Source: Plasmodiophora brassicae
Lineage: Eukaryota; Endomyxa; Phytomyxea; Plasmodiophorida; Plasmodiophoridae
DNA: 64,000 bases
NCBI GenBank assembly: GCA_039704465.1
Contig: JASFAU010000006.1
Coordinates: 1 to 64,000, forward strand
Direction of reading: 5' to 3'
The notes under the pieces are model-generated. The model saw only the letters and a program-made list of their open reading frames with translations. It was not told where the DNA came from and did not search any database. Positions 41,066 to 53,476 of the stretch are shown here, in pieces (the first letter of the stretch is position 1; every line of letters starts with the position of its first letter). Position numbers and translations under genes: made by a program.

Positions 41066-43657
41066 TCATACAATTGGAGTTGATGCCAACAGGTCGACAA
41101 CACGGTCCGCCCCAGTATGGACAGCACGATCGCGAGGGGTCAGCCCATTGATGTCCCGTGCATTCGCATCAGTGCCACTCTGAAGTAGAAGGTACTGTAC
41201 AGCGAGAGCGTGGTCCTGTTCGCACGCCACGTGCAGGGCCGTGCTTCCATCGGACGGATCCGTGTACGCCAGGTTCGCGCCTTGACCCAGCAGAATGACC
41301 ATTTCACGAACGAGGCCACGACTGCTGCATTCCAATAGCTGGGTCAACAGGACGACAGGATCAGCAATGCGTTGACAGGCAAATCCACAGCGGTGCATAC
41401 CCGTCGGTCGACAATATCCTGCTCGTGCTCGACCGGGCGGACGACGAATTCCCTGTTGATGTACTTCCGCCTAATGAACATCTCCTTGCGGTGCCGGGCG
41501 ACGTCCGGCGACGGTTTGGTGCCGTCATCTGGGGGCAGCAGAGCCTCCCACGTGTCATTAAACCGATCGTTGCCGATAGCGATAAGCAGTTGCAGGATAT
41601 CGATGGGAATGTCGTCCAGTGTCAGGGAGCGAACCTTGGAGATGTGCGATCCCAGGGACCGGTGTATACCGCTGCATTCGATGCAGATGGAGATGCCATG
41701 GTTGATGGCGGCCCACTCCGGCTGCGGATCCCCACAGTCGGCGCACGTCGAATTCGCCGACATGATCAACGCCATGACATTGCTTCTTCGTTCCTGGCGA
41801 ACGCGTTCGGACGCGAATGGTAATTGTCGTGCGGACGGCGATGCCGGCCCTCGGCTGCTGAGCATGAATTCAGTGCAGTTCTGGATGCAGTCGATCCAGG
41901 ACGTTGCAGCGTCCTGCGACTCGGCTTGCAGGACATAGACGCGACGGTTCGGCGAAATAATCTCGAAGCAGTATGGCGGTGACTCGACCAGGCGGACCGT
42001 ACAGATCAAGATGTTGGTGACGAACTCGGGAACCAGATCCCGCCTGACAGTCGGGTTTGGTGAAGCACTTGTCCTGCCGCTGCTCACATCAACGGGACGG
42101 TAGCTGGACAAACGGGCGTCAGCTCACGTTATCATGTGGTACCGAACATCCATGGACTTACTAGAACAGCTGACCGTCTTCTAGAACGAACCTAAGCCAA
42201 AGTATACTGGTCAGGTCTACCTAGAAACGAACGCAGTACGTGGTGCACACCATCGACGCTTCCAATCCTTCTTCAAACTGGACGACTGTTTCAGCAGGTA
42301 CCCTTGCTTGGATATCGTCATGCGAGACGCACGTCGTTCGCCTGCAGAGTCGGATGAGCTTAGATAGACCAGGCGAGCTCTGGTGCAGTCGCACCTGTGG
42401 ACTGGCGCCGATACCGGACACCTGGCGTTGATCCTTCATGAGGTGACGTGCTGTGTGCCCGTTCGTCGCGGGACGGGGTCGACGCTAACCGAGCCTCTAG
42501 TTGGCGTCGGGCTATACAGAGTTCGGCTTGCGCTTCATTGAGCGATGCCATGCGCCTTTCGATTGCCACCTGGGTCTGTTTCGCGCCTGGATTCATCGAC
42601 AGGGACAGCTCGTGACCAGAGTGGAAGAATGACAACAGCGCATACTGAGACGCGCATAGGCCTTCGAGGAGCTCCAGCTTGCCGCCAGATACAGCCTTGT
42701 TCACGTCGGATACCTAAACGGCAACGCGTTCACGATAAGGGTTCGAGACGTACATGCGCGTCGTACGCAATCGAAAGCAGCCAGTTGGAACTTGGCATCG
42801 AGAGCGGCCAGGTCCGGTCTCGATCGCGCAAACTTGCCCGATGACGCATGCGTCAACGACCGGATCACACTGGCGTCCAGCTCGTCCCACATCCTGTACA
42901 GCGTTTGCACCTGGGCAGTCGTCTTGGTCAGCGTCGACCGGTACGCTCGTAGACGCTGCATGAGCGTGTTGTCAATGGAGAAGCAGAGTATGTCGAGGAA
43001 GACCTGCAGCTCTTTGAGGATTTCGCCCAAGGCTCGGAAGCTGCCGCTGAACGACAGCATGTCGCCTGTGGACGATTCGATCTCGACATCACGCCAGTCG
43101 GCACACAGCTGCATTGCCAGAGCATTGGCAGCGATAGCCATGTCGCGCCCGGCCGAACAGAATGTCGTCCCGAGACGATCGATGGATTTCAGGTGCCGAT
43201 CAAGGGCGCGCAATCGTGTCTCGCGTTCGGCGAGGTCCGACCAGAAGAAGGGCGACGGTGGCCCATACTGAAGCAGGGTGCCCGGCGGATCCTGGAGCCC
43301 GTTTGCCGACCGCTGCAAGACAGGATCGGACGCATTCGCATCGGCGTTCTCGTCAGGCGCGTCCGGCGCATCGATGTGTCCCCGAGCGACATGCAGCTGG
43401 GCGCGCAGGTCGCCGACCTGCTTCGACAGCGAACGGTTGCGCTCTAGGACACGATGCAATTCGTCGTCGCGTGCCTCGATGACGCGATGCTGTTCGGCGA
43501 TCTTGTCGCGCGCGCGAACAACGCACAGGACCAGCTCGTCGCGCGTCATGCCTTCGAGGTCCGCGCTCAGCGACGGCGTCGTCGACGACGACGACCCGGG
43601 CTGATTGCCGGCCGAGACGGCTGCCCGAACAGCCGCCGACGACAACGACTGCGACAT
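41066..43657 (-). CDS. ACAP-type ArfGAP (coiled coil-BAR-PH-ArfGAP-ankyrin)
   Basis: Six exons splice to a complete 759-residue frame: 43657-42767, 42713-42422, 42341-42251, 42191-42162 (30-bp microexon), 42103-41401 and 41338-41066. A coiled coil (residues about 25-90) precedes a BAR domain. The PH domain (GYLLKQSSSLKKDWKRRW, FVLEDGQLFYY) is partly encoded by the microexon. The ArfGAP zinc finger is CADCGDPQPEWAAINHGISIC with the finger Arg region IHRSLGSHISKVRSL. Two ankyrin repeats end the protein. It would stimulate GTP hydrolysis by Arf proteins on curved, phosphoinositide-rich endosomal membranes. The N-terminal coiled coil is not part of the usual ACAP plan. An upstream in-frame start at 43750 is possible. 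Confidence 0.88.
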
Positions 43658-43910
43658 GGTGCTCTGGTCGGCGATGCACCGTACCGGCAGCGCGACGTGC
43701 TCAGGCACGCCTATTTCCGGAAACTGACGTCCGGCAATTGCGGGCGGCACGCGAATTTAGAATGCTGGCGGAGCCCGGCAGCACCATTCCGCAGATCATA
43801 CCGGTTGCAGTAGGGCAACGTTCACGACAGGGTACGCTGCCCCCAGCATCGTGACCGTGCCTCAAACACATGGCGAAGGAGACATGACAATACTGTCTAC
43901 ATTACTCATT

Positions 43911-45017
43911 TTACAGTCGGCTCTGGATGGCAGCAGGGGGCGGATTGAGAACGGGGCCCAGGAATGCCAGCAGGGCTGGCAATGGGTAACGTCGGTAGAC
44001 GGCAATGATGACGCCAATATAAAGGAAGACGATGACAGGGACCGGGATGTGCACCATTCTGGCCTCGCCGTGTCTCAGCATCGATTCGAACCGGTTGCGG
44101 AAGTCGTGTGGTACGACACGAAGCAATGAGGCGCGGACGATAACGAGAGCCGATTCCCATGCGCTGGCATCGACGCCAATCTCATCGCTAGGTTCCGAGA
44201 TTGCTGCCTCATCTCGGCCATCACCACCAGGACCTAGAGACGGCAACTCGACCCGCTGCAACAGATCCGGGTGCTGTCTGTAGAAGTCAACAAAGTCGCT
44301 TATGGACGCTGCCCCAAGAGCATTAGCGTCCGAGCCAGTGCCAGCAAGTTCACCGAACGATGCGCTGGATATTCTCAATGCATCGCTGAGCGCCTGGCTA
44401 CAGATCAGTGCAGACCTGTTGCCGGCAGGTTGTGGTACCGCTGGCATGTGGATGCCAAAATGGCGCTGCATGGTCAATCTGAACTTGTACCCATCAACCA
44501 CCTGAATCTGTCGGGCACAGCACGGCATAATACCTGACGATCAGGTCGAACACTTGGACTAAGTTGTAATCCTGGCCAATCATGCCTTCAAGTGCCGATA
44601 CGAAGTTCTGCCGTTCTTCATTGGACAACGTGGGCCTTAGAACCTGTGCAGCAATCAGAAAGGTCCGCCCGAAGAAGACCCGCATGTGCATACGAGTGGA
44701 TGGCGGGATGGGGTCAGGAATCGAGCGATCGGCAACAATCGCGCCTTATACGGGCCGATGTGCAGCGCCGTATCAGCCGTAACAACACCGGCGATATGGT
44801 CATAAGGTTGACGCGTGACACTGCGAAAGAACGAGTAGAACGCGCCGGGTGTCGACACGAGAATCAGGTCACCAGGTTGAAGAGCGGCAACGCAAGCGGC
44901 TGCCCGCCGCTCCTCGGGCGTCAGATCGTCATCGGCCTTGTTGATGGATAGACTCTCAGGAGCAACGACCTTCACAACGGCCTGCGTAATCCGATCGAGG
45001 TCGGGCAACTGCACCAT
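43911..45017 (-). CDS. YiiX/C92-like permuted papain-fold amidase with C-terminal membrane segment
   Basis: Three exons (45017-44694, 44643-44519, 44478-43911) give 338 residues; the second intron would be only 40 nt. The fold's signatures are LQPGDLILV, the catalytic-His strand YDHIAGVVTADTALHIGP, the substrate-side DYNLVQVFDLI and the nucleophile-Cys segment LICSQALSDAL. The C-terminus has a hydrophobic stretch (VHIPVPVIVFLYIGVIIAVY) followed by LPALLAFLGPVL, suggesting membrane anchoring. Family members hydrolyse amide bonds in lipids or peptidoglycan; the substrate here is unknown. The BAR-ArfGAP gene begins just downstream on the same strand. Confidence 0.6.
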
Positions 45018-45290
45018 GATGATTGACGAACGCCGCGGGCACCTTGCACGTAGCCGCCACGCAGTCGCACTGGCGTCCGCTGCAGCGTCTGCGTGGCGCG
45101 TGCGCACCGGGACTGCAGTCCGTACTCCGTACCCAGTAGCCGCACCGCACGCCAATATCGAATAAACATCGATTGCACCTCAGCTTATTCCCTGGACTAC
45201 CTTGCCGTATGGACAGGCAGTGCATGCTCAGGCTGGATCGTCAGGTGGTGGACCCTAGGAGCAGATCGAACACTACATTTTATGGGCGTC

Positions 45291-46082
45291 TTAATCCGGT
45301 CTTGTTATTGCCTCCAGCGAAATCCATGCGGTCATAGCGGTTCGCACGCGAAAGCATGGCAGGACTTCATGAAGCATCCAACGGGAGGCGAACAGGACGA
45401 GGCGATTGGGTTGCGGTTCGACCAGACGATGACGACCATTCGACAGGTGCAGTTTCAGACAGCCGCCGTCCAACTCAGGATCCCATTGGCGCCGGTCAGC
45501 CTCACTGTCCTCGGATGGCAAATACAAAACAGCAGTGATCGTGCGATGGGAGCAGCGCGTTGCCGTACTATCCAGATGCGCCCGGTATCGAGAGCCGTTG
45601 CCGTCGTATCGCGCCAGCTGGATTTCGGGTTCGGGCACAGACATCCCTGTCACCGACCCGATTTCCTGAGCCAAATTGTCGAGAAGCTTACCAACGTTCA
45701 TAATGGCATCTGGAATGGTCGGATCGTCGCGCCTCAAGAACGTCATGCTGTCTCCACGAATACTCCCATCGACCCAAGTCGACCACGCCGTATTCATGGA
45801 CGCCGGTGCCAGGTCTACACCTGATGCAGACATCGTATCGGCGTACTTGCCATCGCGTAGAAATCCGTCGACGACCGCGAATCCATGGTCATGTAATTCG
45901 CGAAGCGTGTCAACTGTGATTAGCGTTAGGCGCGAGGTATGCAGCAGAGGTGGGAGGCCAGGAGGCGGTGTGTTGTCCGATGCGGAACAGCAATCGGGCA
46001 GATCCGGATCGTCTGTCGGCGAGGCTTGCAGGCGTCGCAGGACGTCGAGCTTGAAAGCGGGTGGCAACTTGGCGAGATCCAT
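45291..46082 (-). CDS. 2-oxoglutarate/Fe(II) oxygenase, prolyl-4-hydroxylase/EGLN-like
   Basis: 263 residues from ATG 46082, intronless; the frame is open further upstream without a better start. The double-stranded beta-helix shows the iron triad H-x-D in YRAHLDST and the distal His in WMLHEVLPCFRVRTAMT, whose Arg binds 2-oxoglutarate. Flanking motifs ITAVLYLPS, DGGCLKLHL and PNRLVLFAS are typical of the prolyl-4-hydroxylase class. No signal peptide is obvious, favouring a cytosolic or nuclear EGLN-type enzyme over an ER collagen hydroxylase. The substrate is not known. Confidence 0.8.
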   Translation of the reverse strand: MDLAKLPPAFKLDVLRRLQASPTDDPDLPDCCSASDNTPPPGLPPLLHTSRLTLITVDTLRELHDHGFAVVDGFLRDGKYADTMSASGVDLAPASMNTAWSTWVDGSIRGDSMTFLRRDDPTIPDAIMNVGKLLDNLAQEIGSVTGMSVPEPEIQLARYDGNGSRYRAHLDSTATRCSHRTITAVLYLPSEDSEADRRQWDPELDGGCLKLHLSNGRHRLVEPQPNRLVLFASRWMLHEVLPCFRVRTAMTAWISLEAITRPD

Positions 46083-46571
46083 GGTGGGTTGGTTGATGGA
46101 CAACAGGCCAGGCAGGACGGACTCCGAAGAACGCGGAAGCACCGCACTGGGCCCACAGGCCACACGCGACTCAGACAGACGGCCGCAGATACACAACCGC
46201 ACGGGCTGGGTCCGGCCAATGCCACGCGTCGTCGCTGTCGCCGCCTGCGTCTTGATCGCTGCAGTTCTGTATCGGACCACGTCAGCGTCGAATTCGTTCG
46301 TATGCGACCGCCATCTTCCACTGCAGTCGTGCCGCATGGCTAAACGGTGATTCAGGCCGGTCTCCCCGCCCCCATGGATCTTCTCGCTAAATTCCTGCTT
46401 CGGCCTACCAAATTCCTGCGTCATCCCGTTATGTTTACCAAGCCCATGGTCCATGTCTGCGTCGGGTAACACTGGCAGGAGTGGATCGTTTAAGTCACCT
46501 GCTGCTGCAGGGTGTTTCCAGTGCTCGAACCGCGATGGACAGGCTGCCTCAGAGCGCACCGCCACAGTCAA

Positions 46572-47630
46572 CCAGAAACGTCACTAAGGTTTGTATTAGT
46601 CCCACGTATGTCTCGCTTCTCTGAAATCGGATGCCACTACAGGCTAGCCTGACGTTGTCCACCATGAATGTCCTGCCACCTTTTCGTCGATCAGGGACGG
46701 ATGTCTGTGCTAGCGTACGTTGCTTATCGATATGGTTTTTGTTTACTATTATTTCAGGGCAACAGTTCCTCCTACTTCGCCTCCATATTCGATGCCAACT
46801 TCAAGGAACCGATTCGCGGACCGGACCCACTACCATCGATCAAAGCAGATCCTAGCTGGCGTCTGAAGGCTGTGGCACTAACGCTGATAGCGGTGGGCGC
46901 TGTCGCCCGCGCCCCGAAACCCAACCTGAAAATGATCAATGCCATGAAGAGGTTGATATATTGCGGACTGTTAATCTTCGCCATCCGGTATGCTGCCTCA
47001 CCAGTTGGCGCTCGTTTCCGCGCTGGAAGCGTTTGGCGAACAACGCCGTCCTTTCTATCCCGTATATCTGCACAGTAATGTTTTTCTGGACTGCCTCTGC
47101 TAGCAATGCTCTCTTCCGTCGTATTCGAGTGAAGATAAAACTTCTGGTACCGTCCAAACGTCTGTGTGCCTACGAGCGTATAACTCCTCCAAGCACAATT
47201 TCGTTGATTCCCTACAAGTAGAGGCGTTAATAATGAACTCTCGCGTGCATGCATGATGTGGACTATGTCAGAGACGTCGATCGCCGGCCACTTGCAGTCT
47301 GTTGTCCTGGAACGCGAGGAAGGTTCGCCGCTGTGCATACTTGATACCCAGGCTCGTCACCAAAGTGTGAACAAGTGGTAACCACGGCTGGTACCAGATG
47401 TGAGCAGCAGCGCAGCCACGTGCCCTCAACCCATCGTCCTCGCGACATACAGTCGGGTAGGATGCAGGAGAGTTGCCAGTTGACGGCGCCTAAGCCCAAC
47501 CTAACATGACGAAACGCAAACCAGCTATAGATGAAGCAAGTAAGAGTACAGTACATGGAATGCATTGTGACATTAGACGCCAATATGACGTGCACGTTCT
47601 CTTGAAGGCCGTATTTCTGGTCACGGCCAG
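46572..47630. other. Spacer with an unsupported short membrane-protein frame
   Basis: A plus-strand frame at 46668-47078 has two hydrophobic stretches (LKAVALTLIAVGAVA and LIYCGLLIFAIRYAA) and GNSSSYFASIFDANFKEPIR. A minus-strand frame overlaps it. Neither has a family motif I recognise. A small unknown membrane protein on the plus strand is possible. Confidence 0.3.
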
Positions 47631-48928
47631 CTATTTGGCGACGCGGACGCGAGTCTTGAAATCTTCAATCGTCAGGCGAAGTCCCTTCTCGAGTGGAACC
47701 TGAGGCTCCCAGGAAAGGCTCTGTTTGGCGCGTGTGATATCCGGTTTGCGGCGAGTGGGGTCATCAGATGGCAGCGGCTTGAAGACAACCGGCACGGCCG
47801 GATTGATCATGCCTTGGATCTTCTCTGCCAGCTCCTTGATTGTGTACTCGCCAGGATTCCCTGCATAGCAGGAGCGTCAGCGGTGCATGGTGCTTCAACA
47901 GCGGGTGCGCACGTTACCGAGATTGACTGGGCCCACATCGCTGCCCTGCATTAACCTAATGAGGCCGTCGACAAGGTCGTCGACGTAGCAGAATGACCTC
48001 GTCTGAGAACCGTCGCCATAGACAGTCAGCGGGGTTCCCTTCAGCGCCTGGACGATGAAGTTCGAGACCACGCGCCCATCGTTCTCCAGCATCCGCGGGC
48101 CGTACGTGTTGAAAATTCGGGCGACTGTCCACGTCGCCGGTCAGACGATATGTGTTTCTTGTCGAAAAGGGATACGTTCGCGTACCGCGAATGTCCGTTT
48201 GGTGAAGACGATGATACTCGAAGCAGATCGTTTCGGCGACACGTTTGCCTTCATCGTAACAGGACCGGATGCCGATAGTGTTGACGTTGCCGAAGTAGGT
48301 TTCAACCTGAGGATGTACCTGTGGGTCGCCGTATATTTCGGACGTCGATGCAAGCAGGATACGAGCCTGGCAAATCACGCGAGTCAGTAGGGCGCCACTC
48401 GTAGAACGATAATACAAATGGGGCATGCCTTGACGCGTTTCGCCAGTCCGCACATGTTCAGCGTACCTTGGAACGCCGTCTTCACGGTCTTGATGGGATT
48501 GTGCTGATAGAAGACGGGCGATGCCGGGCACGCTAGATGGTATATCTGATCGACCTGAGTGCCGAAGTCAGGGGCATTGCGCATTTGTGGGTGACGGGCT
48601 GCCGTACTTCGACAGTGAGTGGCAGGCAGACGTCGTGGCGGATGAATTCGAAACGCGGGTTGCCGAACCACTTGAGCAGGTTCCGCTTGTCGCCCGAGAA
48701 GCAGTTGTCAACGGCAATAACTTCATTGTTGGGATCCTCCATGAGTCGGTCGGTCTGAGCAACGACGTCGAATGGGTACCAGTGCCCAGGTCATCGACGA
48801 GGACGATGGCAATTCACCAGATGCGACCCGATGAACCCGCACGCGCCGGTAATCAGGATTCGGTTTGTGGCACGCACCGTGTCGCCCACGTTCTTGACGA
48901 CCTCATTGTGGTTGGCGGCGACGACCAT
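47631..48928 (-). CDS. UXS1: UDP-glucuronic acid decarboxylase (UDP-xylose synthase)
   Basis: Six exons splice to an intact 333-residue protein: 48928-48818, 48754-48608, 48554-48429, 48366-48186, 48124-47918 and 47860-47631. The NAD-binding GxxGxxG is [15 protein letters not shown]. Diagnostic UXS segments follow: [20 protein letters not shown], the catalytic Ser/Tyr/Lys pattern in [11 protein letters not shown] and RSCYDEGKR, and [11 protein letters not shown]. The third intron appears to start with GC (AAG/GCATGC). It converts UDP-glucuronate to UDP-xylose for glycan synthesis. There is no N-terminal membrane anchor, so the cytosolic form is likely. Confidence 0.92.
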
Positions 48929-49257
48929 CGCAACTTCAGCGACGACTGACGCGAACAACTCTGGCCGCAGTCAGTGCCGACCAAAAAATAGGCCCGGCGG
49001 CAGGAGGTGGCCCCGCTCTCTGCGAGGTGGCATCGCGCTGTTCGTCACCCCCCTCGTTGATCATGGCCAAAATGGTTACCTACCCCTGTCGCCGGCCAGC
49101 ACCCGTGGCACTGATCTGGAATGCGATACGCGGGGTTGCCTGCTGCTTTCCACCGACCTGGCCATTGCGCCGTCGCACGTCTGTCCGTATTCATTTATTT
49201 GATGAATATTATGTGGACCAGGGGACGTGCCTACAGGGGCGTGTAGGGGCACGGCCA
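48929..49257. other. Short intergenic spacer
   Basis: No gene or repeat recognised between the 5' end of the UDP-xylose synthase gene and the 3' end of the 5-phosphatase gene. Confidence 0.5.
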
Positions 49258-52200
49258 TCACCCGGCCCAGGACAGTCTCATGACGCCTGTCAGATTGCCC
49301 AGCAGCGTGGTCCCGTTGGAGAGGGCGCACTCGAACTGGACGTTGCTCTGCTGATTGGTGAAGTTCTCCAGCTGCCCGGCTCCTGCGCCTGACACGACGC
49401 TGCCGCTGCCGTGCGCTGAACCAACGGCCGACGTGGTCGACTGCCTGATGGATCCCCTTGGAGACGGCGCCCCCGAGAAGCTGCGTCTGGACGTGACGTT
49501 GCCTTGCGATTCGGCACTGTCCGTCCTGAGCAGTGACGGCCGTGCCAAGGGCCCTGCCTCGGCAGTCGACCCGCGAGCACTCGGCCGTATCTGCATATGC
49601 GATACGCGACGCGGCACGGGATGGTCTGGCTGAGGAACGGTCGCCGTCAGCGAATGACGAATCGGCGTGCTGGCGCCGCCCGCTGGTACAGGATGCGCTG
49701 GTACGGGCACAGGCGACGCGGTAGGGGCGTCTGCCTCCAGGGCCTCGTCAACGTCGCTGACGGATGGCGAATGATGCGAGGAGGGATACGAGCCCTGCTG
49801 CTGGTGCTGCTGTGCGCTGCTCGGTGACAGTGTGATGGAGATACGGGACGGGGGCGGCGGTGTGGATGGGGACGAGGACGCCGGTGCGGGTGCAGGCAGT
49901 GCTGCCAGGGCCGGCACGCTTGCTGACGGTGTGGTAAACTGGTGGAATGTGATGGTGCCCTGCGCGACGATACCACCCGTAACGTGGATGAGCTCAACGG
50001 AAACAATGTGCTGTTTCAGACGCGCCAGGTTGTTGTGTTTCAGGCGGATGATCGGGAACTGTGGGATGGCCATCCAGGCCTCGATGGCCTCCTTCTCCGC
50101 CGCCGTCGTCGCCGTGGCCAGCATCGCCTGACAGCTGGCCGCATCCGTGATCGCCTGCACGATCGGCACCGAAGTCGTGAAGCAGTCAGACCGGTATCGC
50201 ACGTGGTACTGGATCGGGTCGGCCGGGTCGGAGTTCAGCGCCAGGGCCAGCTCGGTGAACAGCAATTCGACGCGTCCTCGATGTGGGTCCTTGGATTCCT
50301 CGAAATGGAAGACGCGGCATTGGAAGACGGAGGCGATGGGCTTGTGGTCGCTGGTCGCCACCTGGTCGCAGATCTTCAGGTCCATCTGCTCCAGGCCGTC
50401 GCCGTAGGACTTCCACAGGATCCGATCGCACCAGGCCGGTGACCGCTCCGGATTGTATTTGATCCCTGCGTGGCGCTCCACCTGGCCTGTGGCTTAGCGA
50501 CGTCAGCTGAGCGGCACGCCCTGGCGGGCATACCTTGAACGATGGCGGGAAATCGTACGACCCTTCGGCCCATCCGGCCAGGATCTCCTTCTTCTGCAGG
50601 TCACGGGCCAACTGGTCGAACCCGAACAGGATCTGGAATCGGCGCGCATGCACGAGGCATTCGATCTCGTGGAACTCGTGGATGGACGGCGACTTCTGGG
50701 CGGCCTGTGCCCCGTAGTCCAGCCGGTAGTTCAGATCGCCCAGCAACCAGACATGATGGAACTGGCTGGCCAGATCCGTCTGCTTATTGCCGACTTTGAC
50801 TGCCGGTACGAACCCGTTAGCGGTCACGAACGTGCAACGGTCCGGGGGGGCAATGCGGCACTGACTCTTTGTGATGATGTCGCGAACGTCCTGGTTCCGC
50901 TGGCTGTGCTTGGTCTGGTGGGCGGCCAGGTGGCAGTTGATGAAGCAGAGCGCGGTCTGGAAGAGGCGCAGGGATATGGCCACGCCGCCCTTGTTGCCGA
51001 GGACGTGTCCGATGCCGGTGGCCTCCTTCTGGGAGGATACGTTGGAGACATGCGGGGCGAGGTCGCTGCGCACGAAGACGGCCAGGCGTATCTGCCAAAG
51101 GGAGCTGTACTCGACCAGCTTGTAGTTGGCGCCAACGTGCTCCGACAGCGTGTTGACCCAGTCCTCTTTGCACGCGGCGCCGGACCCCTTCGCCGGTGTG
51201 TACTGGCATTCCTGGGCCCCGATCACGTATAGGCCTAGGGCGGCAAGCCAAGGCGTCGTTAGCCAGCGCGCGTATGGGTATGCAGTGGTGTACGGGCACC
51301 TGGTTGCTCCTGCAAGTCGATGATGGAGTTCTCGAAGCGGCGAGGGCCACGTCCACTGCTGGCGTTGCTGGACGCCTTGCGAGTCGCGAAGCGCTTCTTC
51401 GTGGGCCGCACCTTCAGCTCGTTCAGGCTGTCGAGAATAGTAGGGTCGACATCGGCCTCGGCGCCGACAGACAACGACGCCATCGATTCGGCGACGACGT
51501 CTTCGAGTTTCGACGAGGGCGGTGACGTCTCGGGCGACTCGGCAATGGGATAGTTCTCCATCAGGGACGTTTTCGGCGAGCCGTTGTACTGGTCGCCCAT
51601 CGTCCCGTCTACCGATACGCTGGACTTCAACGTATCGTTCGGTTCGACGTGTCGGACGATCCAGGTAGCCAGGTTCCCGGGCGGGCACTCATTGCCAACA
51701 TTCTAAACACAGCGGACGTCGTCGGTCAGTACGCGGGTGTCGTTGGAGTGTGTCGCGTCGCCTCCGTACCCAGGTGGCAACGTAGATCGGGATATCGTGG
51801 TACATTGGCGTTTCGGTCGGCAGATTCGACACCGCTGCCAGGTACGTCTGCCGGCTGGACGTGAACGCCGCCCCCGTCATGGATATGTGCCCTGCCATAT
51901 CGAATTCGGGTCCGGTCAGTGACTGACCATATGTAATGCAGAGGCACACGTGAGACCTGCCGACAGGGTCGCATCGTGCATAGCGACCTTGACGTGGGCG
52001 TACCCCGAGCCGGCAACCTGTTTCTCTTCGGCGTTCAGCAACGGGAACCACCCGTGCAACCCGTCACGGTTGCGGTGCCGGGCCAGGTCGACGCGAATGC
52101 AACCGAGGAAATCTGGGCAGCAATGAATCGATGCCTGACGCTGGCACATGCGTGTCATCCCCCACCATTCTTGGACCACTGGTCCCTGTCGAACAGCTCG

Positions 52201-53133
52201 ATGAATATATGGTCGGTCGGATGCACATTCAGACTAGGTGACGACGGAGGGTCAGTGGCGATGTACCAACTGCTGGTAGCGTTCGTACAATGTGAACTGT
52301 TCAGCGAACACGGGGTTCCGATCCCGTTCGTGCACGATCGTGCTGTACACGATCTCTTCCGTCTTCGCCTTTCCTCGTTGCCAGGGCGAAACGGCGTCCC
52401 TGGACATGACCCTGACGACGGCGAATGGATCCGACAGGCCATCTATCGACACGCGGTGGTCAACAAATGGGAATACGCTCAACACTGACGGGACGCACTG
52501 GCATCGGTGGACAGGACATCCCAGGCCTCGGTGACGGCAACGTGGACGGTGAGTTTGCTCTGCCAGTAGTATTTCCGAGCACGCTGGCTGGTGGGGCCCA
52601 GGCTCTGCGCATTAATGACCGCTATGCACTCGTCAACGTCGTCGTCGCTGCCCAGCTTCACGTATAGCATCGACTTGGTTGTCCTGTAGGACGCACAGGC
52701 ATGCATTCAGCCATGGTTGCAGAGAGGCGCTAGGTTCACCGTCATATCTTGTACCTGATGCAGAGCGTGTGCTTCATGGGCGTATCGGGCAACATGGCGG
52801 CGCATTCGTAGATCGGGATGGTGCGCAGGGCCCGCCGCCCTTTCGTCCTGTCCTTCTTGGCCTTATAGATCCAGATGGACGCCCGGCTGATGATCAGGTA
52901 CCGGGATGCGCCGCTGAACGTGCACGGTCGCTCGAAGACGATCTCGCTGTCGTGGTCCACCAGCTCCTGCAGGAGCTCATCCAGCTTGACCTTCTCGGTG
53001 GCCTGCTGCCGACGAGCACCTGTTCAGTTGTGTGCGCACAGAGAAGCCCCTGGAGGCAGTCGTCCACCTTTGGCTTTGATTTTGACGCAGAGGACTCGTC
53101 GTCAAGATCGACTAGGTCGAGGCTGCTGGCCGA
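49258..53133 (-). CDS. Inositol polyphosphate 5-phosphatase with N-terminal PH and C2 domains
   Basis: A multi-exon gene; the first exon is unresolved beyond about 53133. The N-terminal PH-like region (IVFERPCTFSGASRYLIISRA… to MLYVKLGS) is followed by a C2 domain (SIDGLSDPFAVVRV, DHIFIELFDRDQWSKN, GCIRVDL). The catalytic domain then has VATW|NVGN (split by an intron at 51703-51769), YVIGAQECQYT, LGNKGGVAI, NCHLAAH, WLLGDLNYRLD, RSPAWCDRIL and TSDHKPI. A Ser/Pro-rich tail ends at 49258. Resolved exons are 51702-51300, 51234-50534 and 50486-49258. It removes the 5-phosphate from PI(4,5)P2 or PI(3,4,5)P3. Joins inside the C2 region near 52490 need transcripts. Confidence 0.82.
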
Positions 53134-53476
53134 CTAGAGTTGCGCCAGGCAGTTAGTACAAGCCAGTCCTCGAGGAGCACACTGTCGTCGCGTACGTGAA
53201 CGGAGGTGGATCCCCGGATGGTGCTGTTCGATGGGGACAGACGTTTACGGAACAAGGACAACATGCTGTTGCCGCTCGTAGGTACTCGTCTCGGTCGGTA
53301 AGCGAAGGAAGCGGCGTCGCCCGATGGACGACGCCCAAGCAGGCAGATATGAGGAGGAGTGTGCCCAACGATCTCCTTCGGAATCTGATAACCCGTCTGC
53401 AGGGCGCGACCGTACCGTGCGAAAAGTGAACACTCGCTATACTATGTAGGGTGAAACAGGGGAATGTGTACACGTC

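Noticed and set aside
52679..53137. 152-residue plus-strand frame
   Set aside because: Antisense to the PH region of the 5-phosphatase gene; no motif of its own.
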